Counted from the first letter of the stretch, positions 1-11,600 are shown. The stretch is 64,000 bases of DNA from Aspidapion aeneum (GCA_963576565.1 OY755038.1:205813013-205877012), one strand, 5' to 3'. Notes: a model not told the origin generated them from the sequence alone. Numbers and translations: made by a program.

Positions 1-458
1 TTTTTAAATAAATGCATATTTCCATCACCCAAAGACAACGCTAAAAAGCTATTTTTATTACCTATTTAATGACTAAACAAAAATAAAACAAAAAGTGCGA
101 CATATTGTTTTGAAGGAAACTTTAGGCTGAGTTTAAAATTCAAATAAAATAGTCACTCCTTAAGAAAAAATATAACTTTGATTTACATCTCGAAAACTAA
201 AAGTGACGGATAAAATTCGATTTGACAGATGCATTCAGCTTTAAAAATAAATTTTGGGAAATAAAAGCAATATGCCTTAATCGAAAATTCAGACTTTTTA
301 AAAAGCCCCTGTAGTGCAAAAACTGGTTGAGATATCAAAATGCGGGTTTCACCAAAAACCTTATTTTAAAATTTGAGCCTGGTAAAAACGGGTTGATTTT
401 TCTCTCCCGTAGAAGTATCCAAACTCACTTAAAACTGTCAGATTTGAATCACCCTGTA
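1..458. repeat. Degraded fold-back MITE copy (family of 30820-31646)
   Basis: The stretch matches, with many changes, one half of the element at 30820-31646. Shared pieces include a segment around 100-200 (TTTTGAAGGAAACTTTAGGC) and the end, where ATCAAAATGCG is followed by CTCCCGTAGAAGTATCC and CACCCTGTACA. The left half lies off the window or is lost. No gene is seen. Confidence 0.55.
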
Positions 459-1003
459 CATAGCACTTATTATTTTTTTGTTGTTTTAGGTCAAGACTGT
501 CGTCCACTGGGCCCTTCAAGACCCAAGCACCGGCAAAGACGTTGTTTGTTTTGAAGTCCCGTCCAGAATTACAAGTTAAATAAATATGCTTTAAATAGAG
601 AAGACTAAAAGCCAATTCACACTAACGCTTAAGCAAGCCTCACACGATCAATTAATCTAATATATTTTTATTTTTTAAGTGTTATGAAAAAAGACATCTA
701 TACAAATGTTGAGAATAATATTGATCGTGGGGGCCAGTTTTAAATCATTTAACTGATACACAGACTAACCTAAAATTGTAAAATATTATTTGGGGATGAG
801 GGATCGATGTTCTGGTTTTAAAAGATTATTATGTGTGAATTTGGTGTTATGCTATAAACTCAACTAGAATATTAAATGTTACTTGTAGTGAGCTAGAGTA
901 TTTTTATACATAGGATATTTTTGATACATAAATTTAATAAAAAATCATAGGATGTATTTATTTTATGTTAAATATACCTTCTAAAGAGATTTAAAATAAT
1001 CTG
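459..1003. other. Unassigned AT-rich intron or flank
   Basis: No recognisable gene, RNA or repeat was found. The short open frames here have no family resemblance. The bases 480-560 are slightly richer in G+C but give no motif. Confidence 0.5.
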
Positions 1004-1775
1004 ATCATAACAAAAAATGTAAAAAAAAGACAAGTACGCAAAAATGATATTCCGTAAAAAGAATTGAGATAAAAGTAAAGCCAAGTTCTTCAATACAAAT
1101 TTCAAAATGAAAGGTTCTTACTAGTTTGGAAATGTTATTTTAAACTTTGCTATTACAGCAACTTCTTTATGTTCAATTTAGCACTGTGCCTAAGAGTCAT
1201 TTGCAGCCGTAATAGCCACGTATAGAAAAACACTTCCAAACTGGTAAGAACCTTTCATTTTAAAATTAGTACACGGTAAAATTTTTCATCTATAATGAAA
1301 ACACGTTCTTTTCTTGAATAAATTGTTTTACCTTAAAACAATTTGTTTTGAACTAAGATATTTATTTTTAGTTCAACGCAGCGTTTAGTCTTGAAATGAG
1401 ACTTTATTCTTCTTCTTTAATTGTTTTGTTTCAGTATACTCCATTTTGTAACAAAGCAAATTATCTTCATATAAGTAAAATTTTGCCTCCAGAGAAAACG
1501 GTGCCTTAGATTAATTCAGTTCCAATCTGTAATAAAGCAATTTCCGTTTCACATTAAAATAAAGAGCCAAGACATTTTTTGTGCTACATCAAGAAAATAT
1601 TCTCTTGGTGAATAGAAAAGCACAAATTATTTTACTTCAAAGCCATTTGCTTTGATCTAAGACAATTTTTTTATCGTGTATTGGAGAACTTGGCTTTACT
1701 TTTATCTCACATCTTTTTACGGAATATCATTTTTGCGTACTTGGCTTTTTTTACATGAAATGTTTTTGTTATGAT
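1004..1775. mobile_element. Fold-back MITE, ~770 bp
   Basis: The ends are inverted copies: ATCATAACAAAAA at 1004 and its complement at 1763-1775. The match continues inward through GTACGCAAAAATGATATTCC and AAAGTAAAGCCAAGTTCTTC. A second internal inverted pair (AAAATGAAAGGTTCTTAC at about 1106, complement at about 1250) gives a stem within the stem. No coding capacity is seen, so it is non-autonomous. The family is unknown to me. Confidence 0.7.
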
Positions 1776-2499
1776 TTCACTCCTTTTTAAAGGAATTGGA
1801 TAATATTTAGGTTTAAAGTAGTAAAATATGATAAATATTGTTCAAAACTTTTGCATAACTTTACATGTATAGGGGAGAGAAGTAAATTACAATTTTCTTC
1901 TAGTCTGGTCATGATTTCTATCAGTCAAATTTCAGCTTTGTAGCATGTCTGGAAGTACAGTAGAATTTTAATGATCTATACATGAGTGAGTGAGTGAGTG
2001 GCAATTTCGACGGTTTTTGAAATTTTGTAACTACTTTACTACTTTATGAAAATCTATGAAACTTGGAGGGGTTATTAACTCTAGGAAGATCTACAACTGT
2101 GCAAAGTTTGAGTTTTGTAGCTCATTCCGATGTAGATTTTTAGATAGGTCAAATATGGGCTGAAATGTTTCAAGAAAGATGGTACAGCAGTTGCGCGAAC
2201 TTGGCCGGGCACTGCGGTTATTAGATTTAAAAAATTCTAAATTCACATTTCTTGTGACTATTGGATAACAATGATTTTATTTCTCTTGCATTATTACTGA
2301 GGGTTGTTCAGAAGCTTTACACCCACGAGGTTCCAAGGTTTAATCGAAATCATCAAGTGCTGAGTGTCAACTATTTTGTCCTAAAAGAACTCATTAGAAG
2401 ACGGCTTGGCCGAATCGAGAGTGGCAACGCTTGTCTAAACTGTTGTAAGAGAGATAAAATAACAGTACATAATTCGTCTATCGAATCGTAAATTCAGAT
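1776..2499. other. Unassigned stretch with GAGT microsatellite and a coding-like patch
   Basis: A (GAGT)4 run lies at 1984-2000. From 2261 to 2491 on the plus strand a 76-codon frame is richer in G+C than its surroundings (VPRFNRNHQVLSVNYFV, then LIRRRLGR). It resembles transposon-derived coding sequence in texture, but I cannot assign it to a family. The minus strand was checked for sina-like exons and none was recognised. Confidence 0.35.
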
Positions 2500-2830
2500 C
2501 TTATTTTTAAAATTTGAGAAAAATAATAATTTTTCCTGTATTCAAAAACGTTTGATCCATATAATAGCCATTTTGTTTAATCTGTATCTTATCACAATTT
2601 GGCACAGATATCTTAAAAACTGGAGAAATTAAGCCCTTATTTAAGAACAGATAAAGCCGAACTTGGACACTACAGTCCAATTTCTTTATTATTAATAATT
2701 TAAATAAATGGATCCTTGACGGATCTAATACATTCCTAGCTAGCCTCCACTTCAAGTGAAGCCATGATATATCAGCCTTAAAAAAAGATTTTTATAAATA
2801 TTTTTTATAATTTTTCGTTTGGAATTGTTG
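2500..2830. repeat. MITE remnant related to 36130-36805
   Basis: The segment TGGATCC, TGACGGATCTAATAC, CTAGCTAGCCTCCACTTCA, GTGAAGCCATGATATATCAG recurs, slightly changed, in both arms of the inverted-repeat element at 36130-36805. Only one arm is present here. Confidence 0.6.
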
Positions 2831-3144
2831 TTTATGGTTTTGATTAAAATTTTACATTAATGTACTTTAGTATTTAAAAAAGCTTAAATGAAATCGATAG
2901 ATAGGTAAATAGTTACATTTAACCAACGCAATAAAATATAAAATATATAAATATAAAAAACAAAATTTTAAAAAAAGTGTTAATTAAAGTTAATAAGACA
3001 GTATCTATAATTTGCGTTAGCCTGTTAAACAAGTTTATTTCTAAAATTAGAAACTAAGGACGACCTGCATCATTACCAAAAACTATTAGGATTCCATCAC
3101 AAAATTATTTAACACGTTAACTGCCACAATTCATTAAAATACCA

Positions 3145-3711
3145 AGCTCACACTACACTATACCATAGTAGTGTGAGCTATGGTAATCCTAATTTTCTCG
3201 AGAAAAAAAAAGTTGCTCCGATTTCAAAAAATTTTATACATCTTTGCGTTTCAGATGATTTTGAAACTCTTTTGTCACACCGTCTGTCTGTTTGTCTGTA
3301 TATCTGTCTGTAACGACCAACGGGCATAACTCAAAAACCGCTTGCCCGACTTGAATGAAATTTGGTACCTAGGCTGGGACATGGGTCGAGATGGTCCCAT
3401 TTAAAAATGAACAAAATAATTTACCGAACACAAGGCAAATAAAAAATGAAAATATGGCGTGTGTGATATCAAACGAAAGGTAATTGAGTCTGTAGTTAAA
3501 CAAAATACATTTTAGATTACTTAAAAAAGGGTGGGGGTAGATTAAAAAAATTAAAGTTTAAGTGAAAATATGGCATGTGTGGTATCAAACGAAAGGTAAT
3601 TGAGTCTGGAGTTGAATAAAATATATTTCAGTTTTTAGTTATATTATCTCACATGTACACTATAACTATAGTACCTAGTGTGAGCTTGTTTGCCCATATA
3701 TTGGCAGAGTA
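3145..3711 (+). mobile_element. GTGTGAGCT-hairpin element, copy 1
   Basis: It begins with the hairpin AGCTCACACTAC closed by GTAGTGTGAGCT, then CTAATTTTCTCGAGAAAAAA, TTTGCGTTTCAGATGATTTTG, a short degenerate TCTG run, and TTTGGTACCTAGGCTGGG. Two ~117-bp tandem units follow (each with GTGTG, ATATCAAACGAAAGGTAATT). It closes with a second GTGTGAGCT hairpin and TTGGCAGAGTA. This is the most degenerate of the seven copies, and its microsatellite has almost vanished. Confidence 0.85.
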
Positions 3712-3738
3712 ATTATTTTAGTTTGCTTTACTTACTTT

Positions 3739-4090
3739 ACTTTTTATACGACTGTCTTGTAAAAGGGGGTTTTGCGCACGGAGAACACGATCTGAAAATG
3801 GCATTTTGCGCACACTGTGTGCAAAACGTTTTGCACACGCTTATGTCATTTTTGCGCACGCCTATGTCATTTCTGCATACGGGTCTCCCGTCATTGTGAT
3901 TTTTGTTGTTGTCACCCATCAATATAAGTTGGCTTAGTTCCGTAGCAACCGTCACTGCTCGTATGTTTTGTTGATTAGATACGTCAAAAAATTGTTGAAT
4001 TTTTAAAGTTTTGTTGTAAAAATGTCGGAAATAAAAACAAGTTAAATTAAAATTTAATTTTTCTTTCTTTATTAGCAGTCGTATAAAAAA
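3739..4090. mobile_element. Small inverted-repeat element with G+C-rich interior
   Basis: TTTTTATACGACTG at 3739 is inverted at about 4076-4090. The interior carries repeats of the type TTTTGCGCACG and GTGTGCAAAAC. Just outside, GTGTGCAAAGAGTCG at about 4181-4195 belongs to a related motif. A 143-codon minus-strand frame crossing it has low-complexity composition and no family match. Confidence 0.5.
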
Positions 4091-4543
4091 TATTGTAAAA
4101 AACTCGTTTGAAAACCTCTTTGCACACTCCCTCGACTTGTGGACCTCGCCTTCGGCTCGGTCTACCAAACTGTCTCGATCGTGTGCAAAGAGTCGTTTTC
4201 AAACCTTGTTGTTTAAATAACTATTTTAGGGTTCCCACCGAAATTTTATTGCTTTTGACTAGGTGTCTTTCAGGACAATTCCAATACATTTCTCAATAAA
4301 TCCAGAACACTTTTGTTTTTTTTTTATACCTTTTAATCTTATTTATTTAGCTAAAAATAGTTTAAACAAAAACAAATTAAAAAAATTATTTAAAAAAAGT
4401 TTATGTAAAAATTAAATATTGTTTGAAACTGATTTAAAAAATGCAATGAAAAGAGGGTCGTTCCTTAAAAGAATACCTTATGTATGTATTGTTTTCAAAA
4501 CTAATAGATAAAATTTAGTTTGCCAGCTAAATTATTTATAAAA

Positions 4544-5195
4544 TACTCTGCCAATGTATGGGCACCTCATACTAGGTACTATAATAGTTATAGTGTACGT
4601 GTGAGCTAATATAACTAAAAACTGAAATATATCTTATTCAACTCCAGACTCAATTAATAAGGTTCTTTCTTTTAATACCACACAAGCCATGTTTTGACCT
4701 AAACTCCAATTTTTGAAATCTACCCTCACCCTTTTTTAACTAAAATGTATTTTGTTTAACTCCAGACTGAATTACCTTTCCTTTGATATCACACACGCCA
4801 TATTTTCACTTAAACTCTAATTTTTTAAATCCCCATCCTTTTTTTTTAAATAAACTAAAATATATTTTATTTAACTCCAGACTCAATTACTTTTCAATTG
4901 ATATGACACACGCCATATTTTCACATAAACTCTAATTTTTGAAATCTACCCCCACCCTTATATTTGGCTTGCGTTCGGTGGATTTTGTTTATTTTTAAAT
5001 GGGACCATCTCGGCAAGCGGTTTTTGAGTTATGCGGGTTGGTCGTTACAGACAGACAGCGCGACAAAAAAGTTTCAAAATCATCTGAAACGCAAAGATAT
5101 ATAAAAAATTTTAAAATCGGAGCAAATATCTTTTTCTCTAAAAAATTAGGATCACCATAGCTCCCACTACTATAGTATAGTAGTAGTGTGAGCTA
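4544..5195 (-). mobile_element. GTGTGAGCT-hairpin element, copy 2
   Basis: Opposite orientation to copy 1. It opens with TACTCTGCCAATGTATGGGC, then the GTGTGAGCT hairpin, three ~117-bp tandem units (CTCCAGACTCAATTACC and the like), GGGACCATCTCG, a deletion in the primer-like region, a short CAGA run, CATCTGAAACGCAAAGATAT, and the second hairpin ending TAGTGTGAGCT. Together with copy 1 it forms an inverted pair about 830 bases apart. Confidence 0.85.
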
Positions 5196-5224
5196 AAAAT
5201 ACTATAAAACAGAAATTAACACCA

Positions 5225-5430
5225 AAATAAAATGTTGAGACTTAAAACAAGCTTAGAATGGCTTGTTAGATCAAAATGCGGTTTTTACCCTGATTCTCTT
5301 GAAAATCGAGGCCCGCATGTATGGAGGTCCCATTTTTTTCTATCTGCACTAGAAAAAGAACCCAAACACGAAATACGTCGAATTGGTTTTTATTTAAGAA
5401 AATCACAAGGATTTTTCGGATACATCGGCT
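5225..5430. repeat. Degraded fragment of the 30820-31646 MITE family
   Basis: GGCTTGTTAGATCAAAATGC followed by TTTTTTTCTATCTGCACTAG parallels the right arm of the element at 30820-31646. A 102-codon plus-strand frame over it is therefore unlikely to be a gene. Confidence 0.5.
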
Positions 5431-5751
5431 CAATTGCCGAGAAGACCCAATACAGAAGGCAATATATTTATTTTATTAGAATGTGCAAAGTTCAGATGAT
5501 GATACCTAAATTACCTTATTTTTATTTTAATTATCTATAATTTGTTGTCGCGGCGTGTTAAATAATTATTACTAGTTTTAAAATTGGTTTTTATATAACT
5601 TCTCAAAAAAATATAATTTCAGGTACCAGCGTCAGCCAATTACAAAAACCGCTTTTTTTGTCACCGATGCAAATTAAAAATATGTACACTGCTGTTAAAA
5701 AAAATAGCATCAAATTTGAGTAAAAAGAATGAATAAAACTTTAGTATTTAG

Positions 5752-6010
5752 AACACTACTGCTACTACTATGTCGGTTTAGAACGTTTTTCTACGTAGTC
5801 CTGACAATCATCTTCTGTCAGTTTTTTTGAGTCCTTGATCTTTGGATTCACTGTTGCCATTCCAGTTTAGGACGCCCTCTTTTTCTGCGCCCTATTATAA
5901 GTACTGTCTGGTCTTGTTCATGTTCACTGTTAAACCTCCCTTTTGGAATTATTCCGTTAACTTTCTCATCATATACTCCAGGTCATATACTCCAGGTCTT
6001 CTTGATCATT
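5752..6010 (-). pseudogene. LINE 3' end, internally deleted
   Basis: Read on the minus strand it contains GGLTVNMNKT (the conserved region after the reverse transcriptase catalytic motif) followed by RKRGRPKLEW-like codons, then a non-coding tail ending in (TAG/AGT) repeats. The same features, with the intervening sequence intact, are in the LINE copy at 45135-46010. The copy is 5'-truncated and has lost several hundred internal bases. Confidence 0.65.
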
Positions 6011-6099
6011 AGCTACATAACACACCACTATACATTATTGTAGCCAATGAGTATTTAGAACAATTTACTGTAAAGCATCTGAACAACTTACTGTTGGTC

Positions 6100-6450
6100 C
6101 GCTAGGACACCAAACTCACGAGACTGCGGGGTTCTACGATCTTGCCCAAAGAAATTCAAGGAACCCTTCTTGCCGCATTCAAAAAAATCAAAAACAATTT
6201 GATGGTGTATGCCGGTGCCTTCGACGCAATCATACGATTTGAACGCAGACAGGCAGGTCTGTAAGCTGCAGTCAACACGGTCTCTTTAAACCATATTTTA
6301 TCGTGCGTGGCTGGCTCGCATTTTCCGAAATGCCAAACGTGATTGCAAATATTCGACTCATACCGAGGGTTGGATTCTAAACCCCACCAGCAAGAAGCAA
6401 GAGAACTAGTTATAGCTAACCGAACCAAAAAGAACCTTTCGCTTGGTTAA
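6100..6450. other. Unassigned moderately G+C-rich patch
   Basis: Frames are open on both strands (minus 90 codons, plus LPKEIQGTLLAAFKKIKNN). The plus-strand peptide recalls the middle of UDP-glycosyltransferases, but the match is short and I do not call it. Bases 6310-6380 are repeated in inverse orientation at about 7265-7350 (TTTAGAACCC, CTCGGTATT, GATCACGTATGG), so the patch probably belongs to an inverted-repeat element into which the MITE at 6457 inserted. Confidence 0.35.
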
Positions 6451-6456
6451 AATATA

Positions 6457-7198
6457 CAGGGTGTTTCCTAGTTGAATGTCAATATTTATGGGGGTGATTT
6501 TTGGGCCCATTTTAAGAAAAAAACTTCATATGAATATATGTCCTAAACGTCTTACCTGAGGTGGTTGAAGTTTTCAAAAATAAATCATTTATTATTAATA
6601 TCTACAATACCAAGTGAAGTGTACTTGTTAAATCAGTATTCAATTATGAGCAAATTTGATCTCTTGAATTTTTTTAGTCCGACGCATGGGTTTCATTTAA
6701 AAAAATAAAAGCTGCGTGTCTCTGCATGATGATATTGTCATATTAACGATATTGTTATGATCATGCAGAGAAACAGTTTTTAGTTTTTTTAGCGAAAACC
6801 GTGCATCAGGTTGAAAAAAATCAAGTGATCAACTTTGGTTAGAAATGATTGGGGATTTCAAAAATAATTTTTATTTCAGGAAAAATCAGTGGCGTGCCAT
6901 CAATGTCTGCCAAAATAGGCAGGTCAAATTACGTACGAACGCCACTGATGGAAATTAAAAAAAAAGTGATACATTAAAAGATTCCTCTTGATTCATAGTA
7001 CATGTATGACAAATTTCATTAAAATATCTGAAGTGCTATTGTAGATATTAATAATAAATGAATTATTTTTGAAAAGTTTACCACACTGTATCTCAAAAGG
7101 TAAGACGTTTAGGACATATGTTCATATGAAGTTTTTTTCTTAAAATGGGCCCAAAAATTACCCCCATTAATATTGACATTCAATTAGGAAACACCCTG
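6457..7198. mobile_element. TA-flanked CAGGGTGTTTCC fold-back MITE
   Basis: The terminal inverted repeats run for about 100 bases from CAGGGTGTTTCCTAGTTGAA to its complement, with TA on each side. The arms share TGGGCCCATTTTAAG and CATATGTCCTAAACGTCTTA-type sequence. The centre holds a further hairpin (TCTCTGCATGATGATATTG region, 6718-6770). TA flanks suggest a mariner/Tc1-type transposase mobilised it. No coding sequence. Confidence 0.85.
6887..6947. repeat. 61-bp insert with CAGTGGCGT ends
   Basis: The insert starts CAGTGGCGTGCC and ends GAACGCCACTG, hAT-like termini, inside one arm region of the MITE. The same terminal motif ACGCCACTG ends a G-rich element at about 7745 and recurs near 44115. 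No clean target duplication is seen. Confidence 0.4.
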
Positions 7199-7204
7199 TA
7201 TAAG

Positions 7205-8265
7205 TATGAAACAAACCAAACCAAACCAAAAATACATAACTAATAACGTGTGCTGTTGAGCGTTAGTGGTTGGCGATTGCATTTGTGGTTTAGAACCCGC
7301 GCTCGGTATTGCTCGATTTGCGATCACGTATGGAAGATAGAAAAATGCGGCCTAACTCACTAAATTATTTTTCTGTATTTTTAATTGTGGAAAATAGCAT
7401 GTACAGTGAAATTTTTAAGATAATAAGTGGAACTTTTTACCAAATCATCTGTGGTTTTACCCTTCCTTAACTGGTGTACCATGTACGCCTGTTCAGCAAG
7501 AGACATGGTTCGGTTCGGTTCATAGCTTTTCGACAAGTGCAAAGCCGAATTTCATGAGGACACCAACTTACTAAATAGATTCAGTAGCGTGACCTTAAGA
7601 GGCGCAAATATAGGTATATGAGTCAAATAAATTACAAACCTTTTTTTAAAATAATACCACTTATAATTCTATTTTTTCCTCAAAGAACGCCAAGCGGGGG
7701 GGGGGGGGCGTTCGCCCCCCTGGCCCCCTATACGACACGCCACTGAATAGACTTACTGTTTTGCCTACCAGAGGCTTGGAAAGGAATAAATAGATGAATT
7801 TTTAGTTAATAAAGGTATTAGAATAATCTTAACACAATCTTTTTTTTTTAATTTAAAATTTAGTATTCCATTGACACACATGTCATCACTTCTGTTTATT
7901 TAAAAACAGCATATGGCCTAGTCTATTAAAATCGATCGATAGTTACGTCGGGTTATTTAGTCGGGCTGCCGACTACTCACATGGCTTGAAAGAGTTGTTT
8001 TACTTTTGTGGGGCGCATTGTTTTATATTTTTTGGTGGTGAAGTTTTTATTAGGTAGGTGCATTATTTTCCTAAAATTGCTATCCACTAAAACTGTAGAA
8101 CAGACGGCTTTGCTTACGTTCAGTTATTTTAAGAAATTGAAACATTTCAGTTTTTAAGTGAAAATGAACACTCAAGATATCTTAACGTTAGCGCAGGGAG
8201 GAAGGGTAATCTATTCCGCTCCCATGTCCCAGCGGCGGCTCGTGCCGCAGGCGAGTTGAAGCGTT
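7205..8265. other. Mostly unassigned; G-run and hAT-like end
   Basis: An uninterrupted run of about 13 G followed by CGTTCGCCCCCCTGGCCCCC lies at 7694-7729, next to ACGCCACTG, resembling the end of a hAT-type element whose other end I could not place. A run of AACCAAACC repeats lies at 7211-7228 beside the MITE. No gene is seen. Confidence 0.4.
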
Positions 8266-8269
8266 ACCT

Positions 8270-9320
8270 TATAAACTGGTGTATATCGCGTGAAAAAGTA
8301 CACATCTAGGGGTATAAATTTCCATAAGAGGATAAAAAACAGATAGAGAATAGCATTTATTAAAAAGAGACCGCGATACGCCCAAGTCCCGCAGAAAGCT
8401 TTGCAACGTTGTCAAAGGTAACCTTGATAAATTGCTACAGGCGCACATGGTCGCACTCGTAACGGGGAGGACAATCTAAAAAATTCTTATTGTCTTTATA
8501 ATTTTATTTTAAAATGTTTTTAAATGTGAGTTATTTAGTTTCTAAAACACTTAGATCGGATAATAAAATAAATTATCTGTCTCAATACACGATAACTCAA
8601 GAACACCTCAAACGATTTAACCCAATATGATACACAAGTTTTATGTCGGCATTTAATTTTTATTAAAAAAAAGGGTTAGTTAAAAGTATTATTTAACCAA
8701 TTTTACATTAAAACAATCAACTTTACTATCAACTTTTCTTGTTGTATCGATTTTTTTTTAATGTTCATTTTGTATTTAAAACATTTCTGTCTGTGGCTCA
8801 TGTCGCCTGCGAGCACATAAAGTAACATTACTTCAATATTTTCTGAAAATTTTCGTTTTTAGTTTAAAAGGCATTATTACTCATAATTATGATATTTGTC
8901 TTGAAAAAGTACTAAATGAGCTCCGCGGAACTACTTTTGATGCTCAATACCACCTCTGCCCCCCTAAGGTCTCAACCACCCTCCCGCGTCCTAGAACCAC
9001 GCTGCGTTCACTGTGGTCTACCATTACCTTTGTTAAAAATCAATAACAAGAATAATAACACTTTAAAATTCTGTTAATTTGTAAAAATAAGTGAATTATT
9101 TACATTTAGGAACAAGCAGGATTTCAAGGTATTATTCTGGTTGTTTATCACCCCGTTTGGTAAATGCACTTACATAAAACTGAAAAGTTCACCTTTCGCG
9201 AACCAAGTATTATGTATAGCGGATTATACTAATGTTTTCGCTAAACTGGCAACGTTGGTCTGTTCTTATGGCCCATACAAAAATCCTACCCCTAGATAGA
9301 ACGCTGACCAAGCGGTTCAC
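8270..9320. mobile_element. Interspersed element D, copy 1
   Basis: About 1 kb that matches 52990-54420 in inverse orientation. Shared blocks in order: GCGTGAAAAAGTACA, AGACCGCGATACGCCC, AGCACACGATAACTCAAGAA-like text, TCCCGCGTCCTAG, CAAGCAGGATTT, CTTTCGCG, ACTGGCAACGTTGG and ATCCTACCCCTAGATAGA. No reverse transcriptase or transposase motif was recognised and exact ends are unclear. The copy at 53 kb is longer by several insertions. Confidence 0.65.
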
Positions 9321-9480
9321 TTCGTCTGCTCCACGAGCCGCGGCCGCCATGTCTGGCTTCACCACGCCAGAAGCCGCTGTAAGGTACGTTTCCTATGATG
9401 CGGCTGACGTTCTGCGTCTGCTGCAATCTACCGCAGAGCGGTAGCAGTGGTTGAATCATGTCAGCATCGCTTTTCAACCA
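9321..9480 (+). other. G+C-rich island with short open frame
   Basis: A patch near 60% G+C in an otherwise AT-rich region. It includes a GCGGCCGC octamer, then CCATG, then about 30 codons (MSGFTTPEAAVRYVSYDAAD, ending TAER and stop). There is no family match. It could be part of element D, a fragment of a captured gene, or an exon of something not visible. The minus strand is also partly open. Confidence 0.3.
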
Positions 9481-10012
9481 GTCTAGATGCAACCGCAGCG
9501 CAAAACAGCACTGTAGGACCATATAAAATATCGTACGTTTGTATTTTACTGTACAAGAACAATCTTTGGCCTAAAAACATTTCTAAAATTTTTCGCAAAG
9601 TAAATGCATCAAATAATTGAAAATCCCTATTCAGTACTTCTTTAGAACAAAGGATCATTTTTCTTGTTATTGAGTTGCCTTACAAATACTATTACTTCTT
9701 CTTTGTTTAATTCGTCCTATAATTAGTGCAATACAATGTACTTTTATCGTAAAGAACTATAAAATTACTGCACATTTTATGAAAGAAAGCAATACGACTG
9801 GCGCACCATAGGAAACCATAGATATAGATAGCAGATAGCGCTGCGACTACTGTGCAACGACTAATAGGGGCGGCGGAACGTTGGCCGCCATTTTTTCACA
9901 GATTTTAATTACAAGCGGTTACCCCTAGAGGTCGTTATGGTGAACAAGCATATCTGGTCACTGGATCACAAAAACTGCTCGCCAGGCTTCAGAATGCAGT
10001 GACCTTACAAGC
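9481..10012. other. No gene seen
   Basis: AT-rich with a G+C-richer part at 9830-9970. The segment ACCCCTAGAGGTCG at 9919 recurs as GCCCCTAGAGGTCG at about 10543, on either side of the two SINEs, suggesting a duplicated host or repeat segment. Confidence 0.4.
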
Positions 10013-10175
10013 GTATCAAATACCAAATTGCAAATAATGCAAGGACCTAAAACTATAAACAACAAGTGAAATTAAAGAAAGAAAAATAAGAAAAAACTTG
10101 TTGCTTCGGCCGGGATTCGAACCCGGGATCTATGTACGCAAACATTCTAAACATTGAACTACCGAAGCCATACAT
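10013..10175 (-). repeat. tRNA-derived SINE, minus strand
   Basis: Read on the minus strand: TTCGGTAGTTCAATG (box A region), a short variable part with TTTGCGTAC, then GGGTTCGAATCCCGGC (box B with a perfect T-arm), then a ~90-base body TTCTTTAATTTCACTTG, AGGTCCTTGCATTATTTGC, AATTTGGTATTTGA. The tRNA-like head has the polymerase III promoter boxes. The unrelated tail and the extra copies in the window show this is a SINE and not a functional tRNA gene. Confidence 0.85.
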
Positions 10176-10404
10176 AAATTTCCGGAAAGCTTTCATCTAT
10201 ACAGGCTGCGGTGTCTCAATACAAGAACGAGAAATTCTCAGGGTATTAACTCGACCAAGTCATCCAACTGATCTCTTTAATTCTTCTTTCAACCTGTCAA
10301 AGGTATGATAACTCAAATTAGACGTAATAAATCAACGTCTGAAAGCATGAGATCATCTTTTCGTGTGTTAAAATTTCTGATCGCAATGGGCGATTGCCAA
10401 TATA

Positions 10405-10532
10405 ATTATCAAATACCAAATTGCAAATAATGCACCTAAAACTATAAACAACAAGTGAAATTAAAAAAAGAAAAATAAGAAAAAAGTTTTTGCTTCGGCC
10501 GGGACTCGAACCCGGGATCTCTTAAGCGTAGT
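10405..10532 (-). repeat. tRNA-derived SINE, 5' part altered
   Basis: Same tail and box B (GGGTTCGAGTCCCGGCC) as the copy at 10013, but the 5' half of the tRNA-like head is replaced after GAGATC. Both copies point the same way, about 390 bases apart, and share flanking text, so a segmental duplication is possible as well as two insertions. Confidence 0.75.
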
Positions 10533-11075
10533 ATAAGCCAGCGCCCCTAGAGGTCGCCGTAGAAAATAAGTGGCTACATGTGATCTTTTACCACCAATTT
10601 AGTTCAATGCCGCCGCCTTTTAAATCATGCCTGTCCAAATTGGCCTTGCCCAATCTGCGAGAAAATGGCGGATTTCAATGTCTTCCTATTTCCTCCAGTC
10701 TGCGCAGGTTTGACAAGCGTTCTATTATTTTTTTAAATTCAATGCAGGAAAGGTGCCTTAACTGTCAGATGCATCCTTAGTTTAAATACGCAAAATACAA
10801 AACAAAAATTTATAATTAAAAGAAACCTATATTTCTAAAAGAGAGAGGAGACAACAACAAGATAATATCATTCTAAAAAATTTAACAAACTAAACTTATA
10901 TAGTACATATTTTACACTTTCAGGCTAGGCCACACAAATTTCTACAACCCAACTATATTAAATGTCAACTTTTCCGAAAGATATATAGTATATAGCTTTT
11001 AGGATTAAGGTGAAAATTACAATATGATGTAGAAAATTTAAAAAAATAGGTGCCGGGCCTATCCAATTTACTATA
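10533..11075. other. No gene seen
   Basis: AT-rich apart from a somewhat G+C-richer patch at 10590-10770 with a 66-codon frame of no recognised family. Confidence 0.4.
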
Positions 11076-11600
11076 CAGGGTGTTTCGTAATATCTGCGCA
11101 GGACTTCAGGATGCACAATTTTCGAGATACAGGGTTTAGTTACTTGTTCTAACGTTTAAATAAATATTGTTTAATTAGCATTTTTTTTTAAATTTTACCA
11201 TTTTATTAACATAAAAGTTGATTTTTCTCAAAAACGGTCGACTTTAGAACTTATGATCAAAGTTCCTTTTTTGTGTAGAAAACATTGGCGGTTTAAATGG
11301 GCGTCTCAAAACCGAACTTTTTCCAGTAGCGTAGAAGTCGGGGAGAAAAACACCCTCTACCCCTTCAAAGCCTCTACCAATTATGACTTTTAAACGAATC
11401 CGCCCAAAACATAGCTTATTATGAAAAGAAAATGCTTACATGAGCTGTTTCAATCAACGGTTCCGGAGATACTCGCAAAAAACGATTTTTTTTTAATTGA
11501 AAGTGGTGCATTTTATAGGGTAAGTTAATACAAACTTTTTTCATATTTTTGGATGAACCATCACATCCTGAAGTCCTACGCATATATTACGAAACACCCT
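11076..11600. mobile_element. TA-flanked CAGGGTGTTTCGTAA MITE
   Basis: The ends are inverted: CAGGGTGTTTCGTAATAT, then GCAGGACTTCAGGATG, against CATCCTGAAGTCCTACGC and ATATTACGAAACACCCT. TA precedes the left end. The right end has lost the G of CCCTG. The interior (about 430 bases) carries no motif. It shares only its terminal ~11 bases with the other CAGGGTG elements. Confidence 0.8.

Noticed and set aside
2261..2491. 76-codon plus-strand frame as a host exon
   Set aside because: Composition is coding-like, but there is no family match and no clear splice sites, so it is only noted.
3737..4168. 143-codon minus-strand frame
   Set aside because: It spans a small inverted-repeat element and unrelated AT-rich DNA. 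Composition is Lys/Asn/Phe-rich without domain, and no start context stands out.
6150..6260. UDP-glycosyltransferase exon (LPKEIQGTLLAAFKKIKNN)
   Set aside because: The resemblance is a short stretch only, there is a stop soon after, no splice sites fit, and part of the region is an inverted repeat.
10100..10172. Functional tRNA genes at 10.1, 51.0, 51.1 and 51.9 kb
   Set aside because: Promoter boxes are present, but acceptor stems do not close cleanly and each has the same SINE tail.
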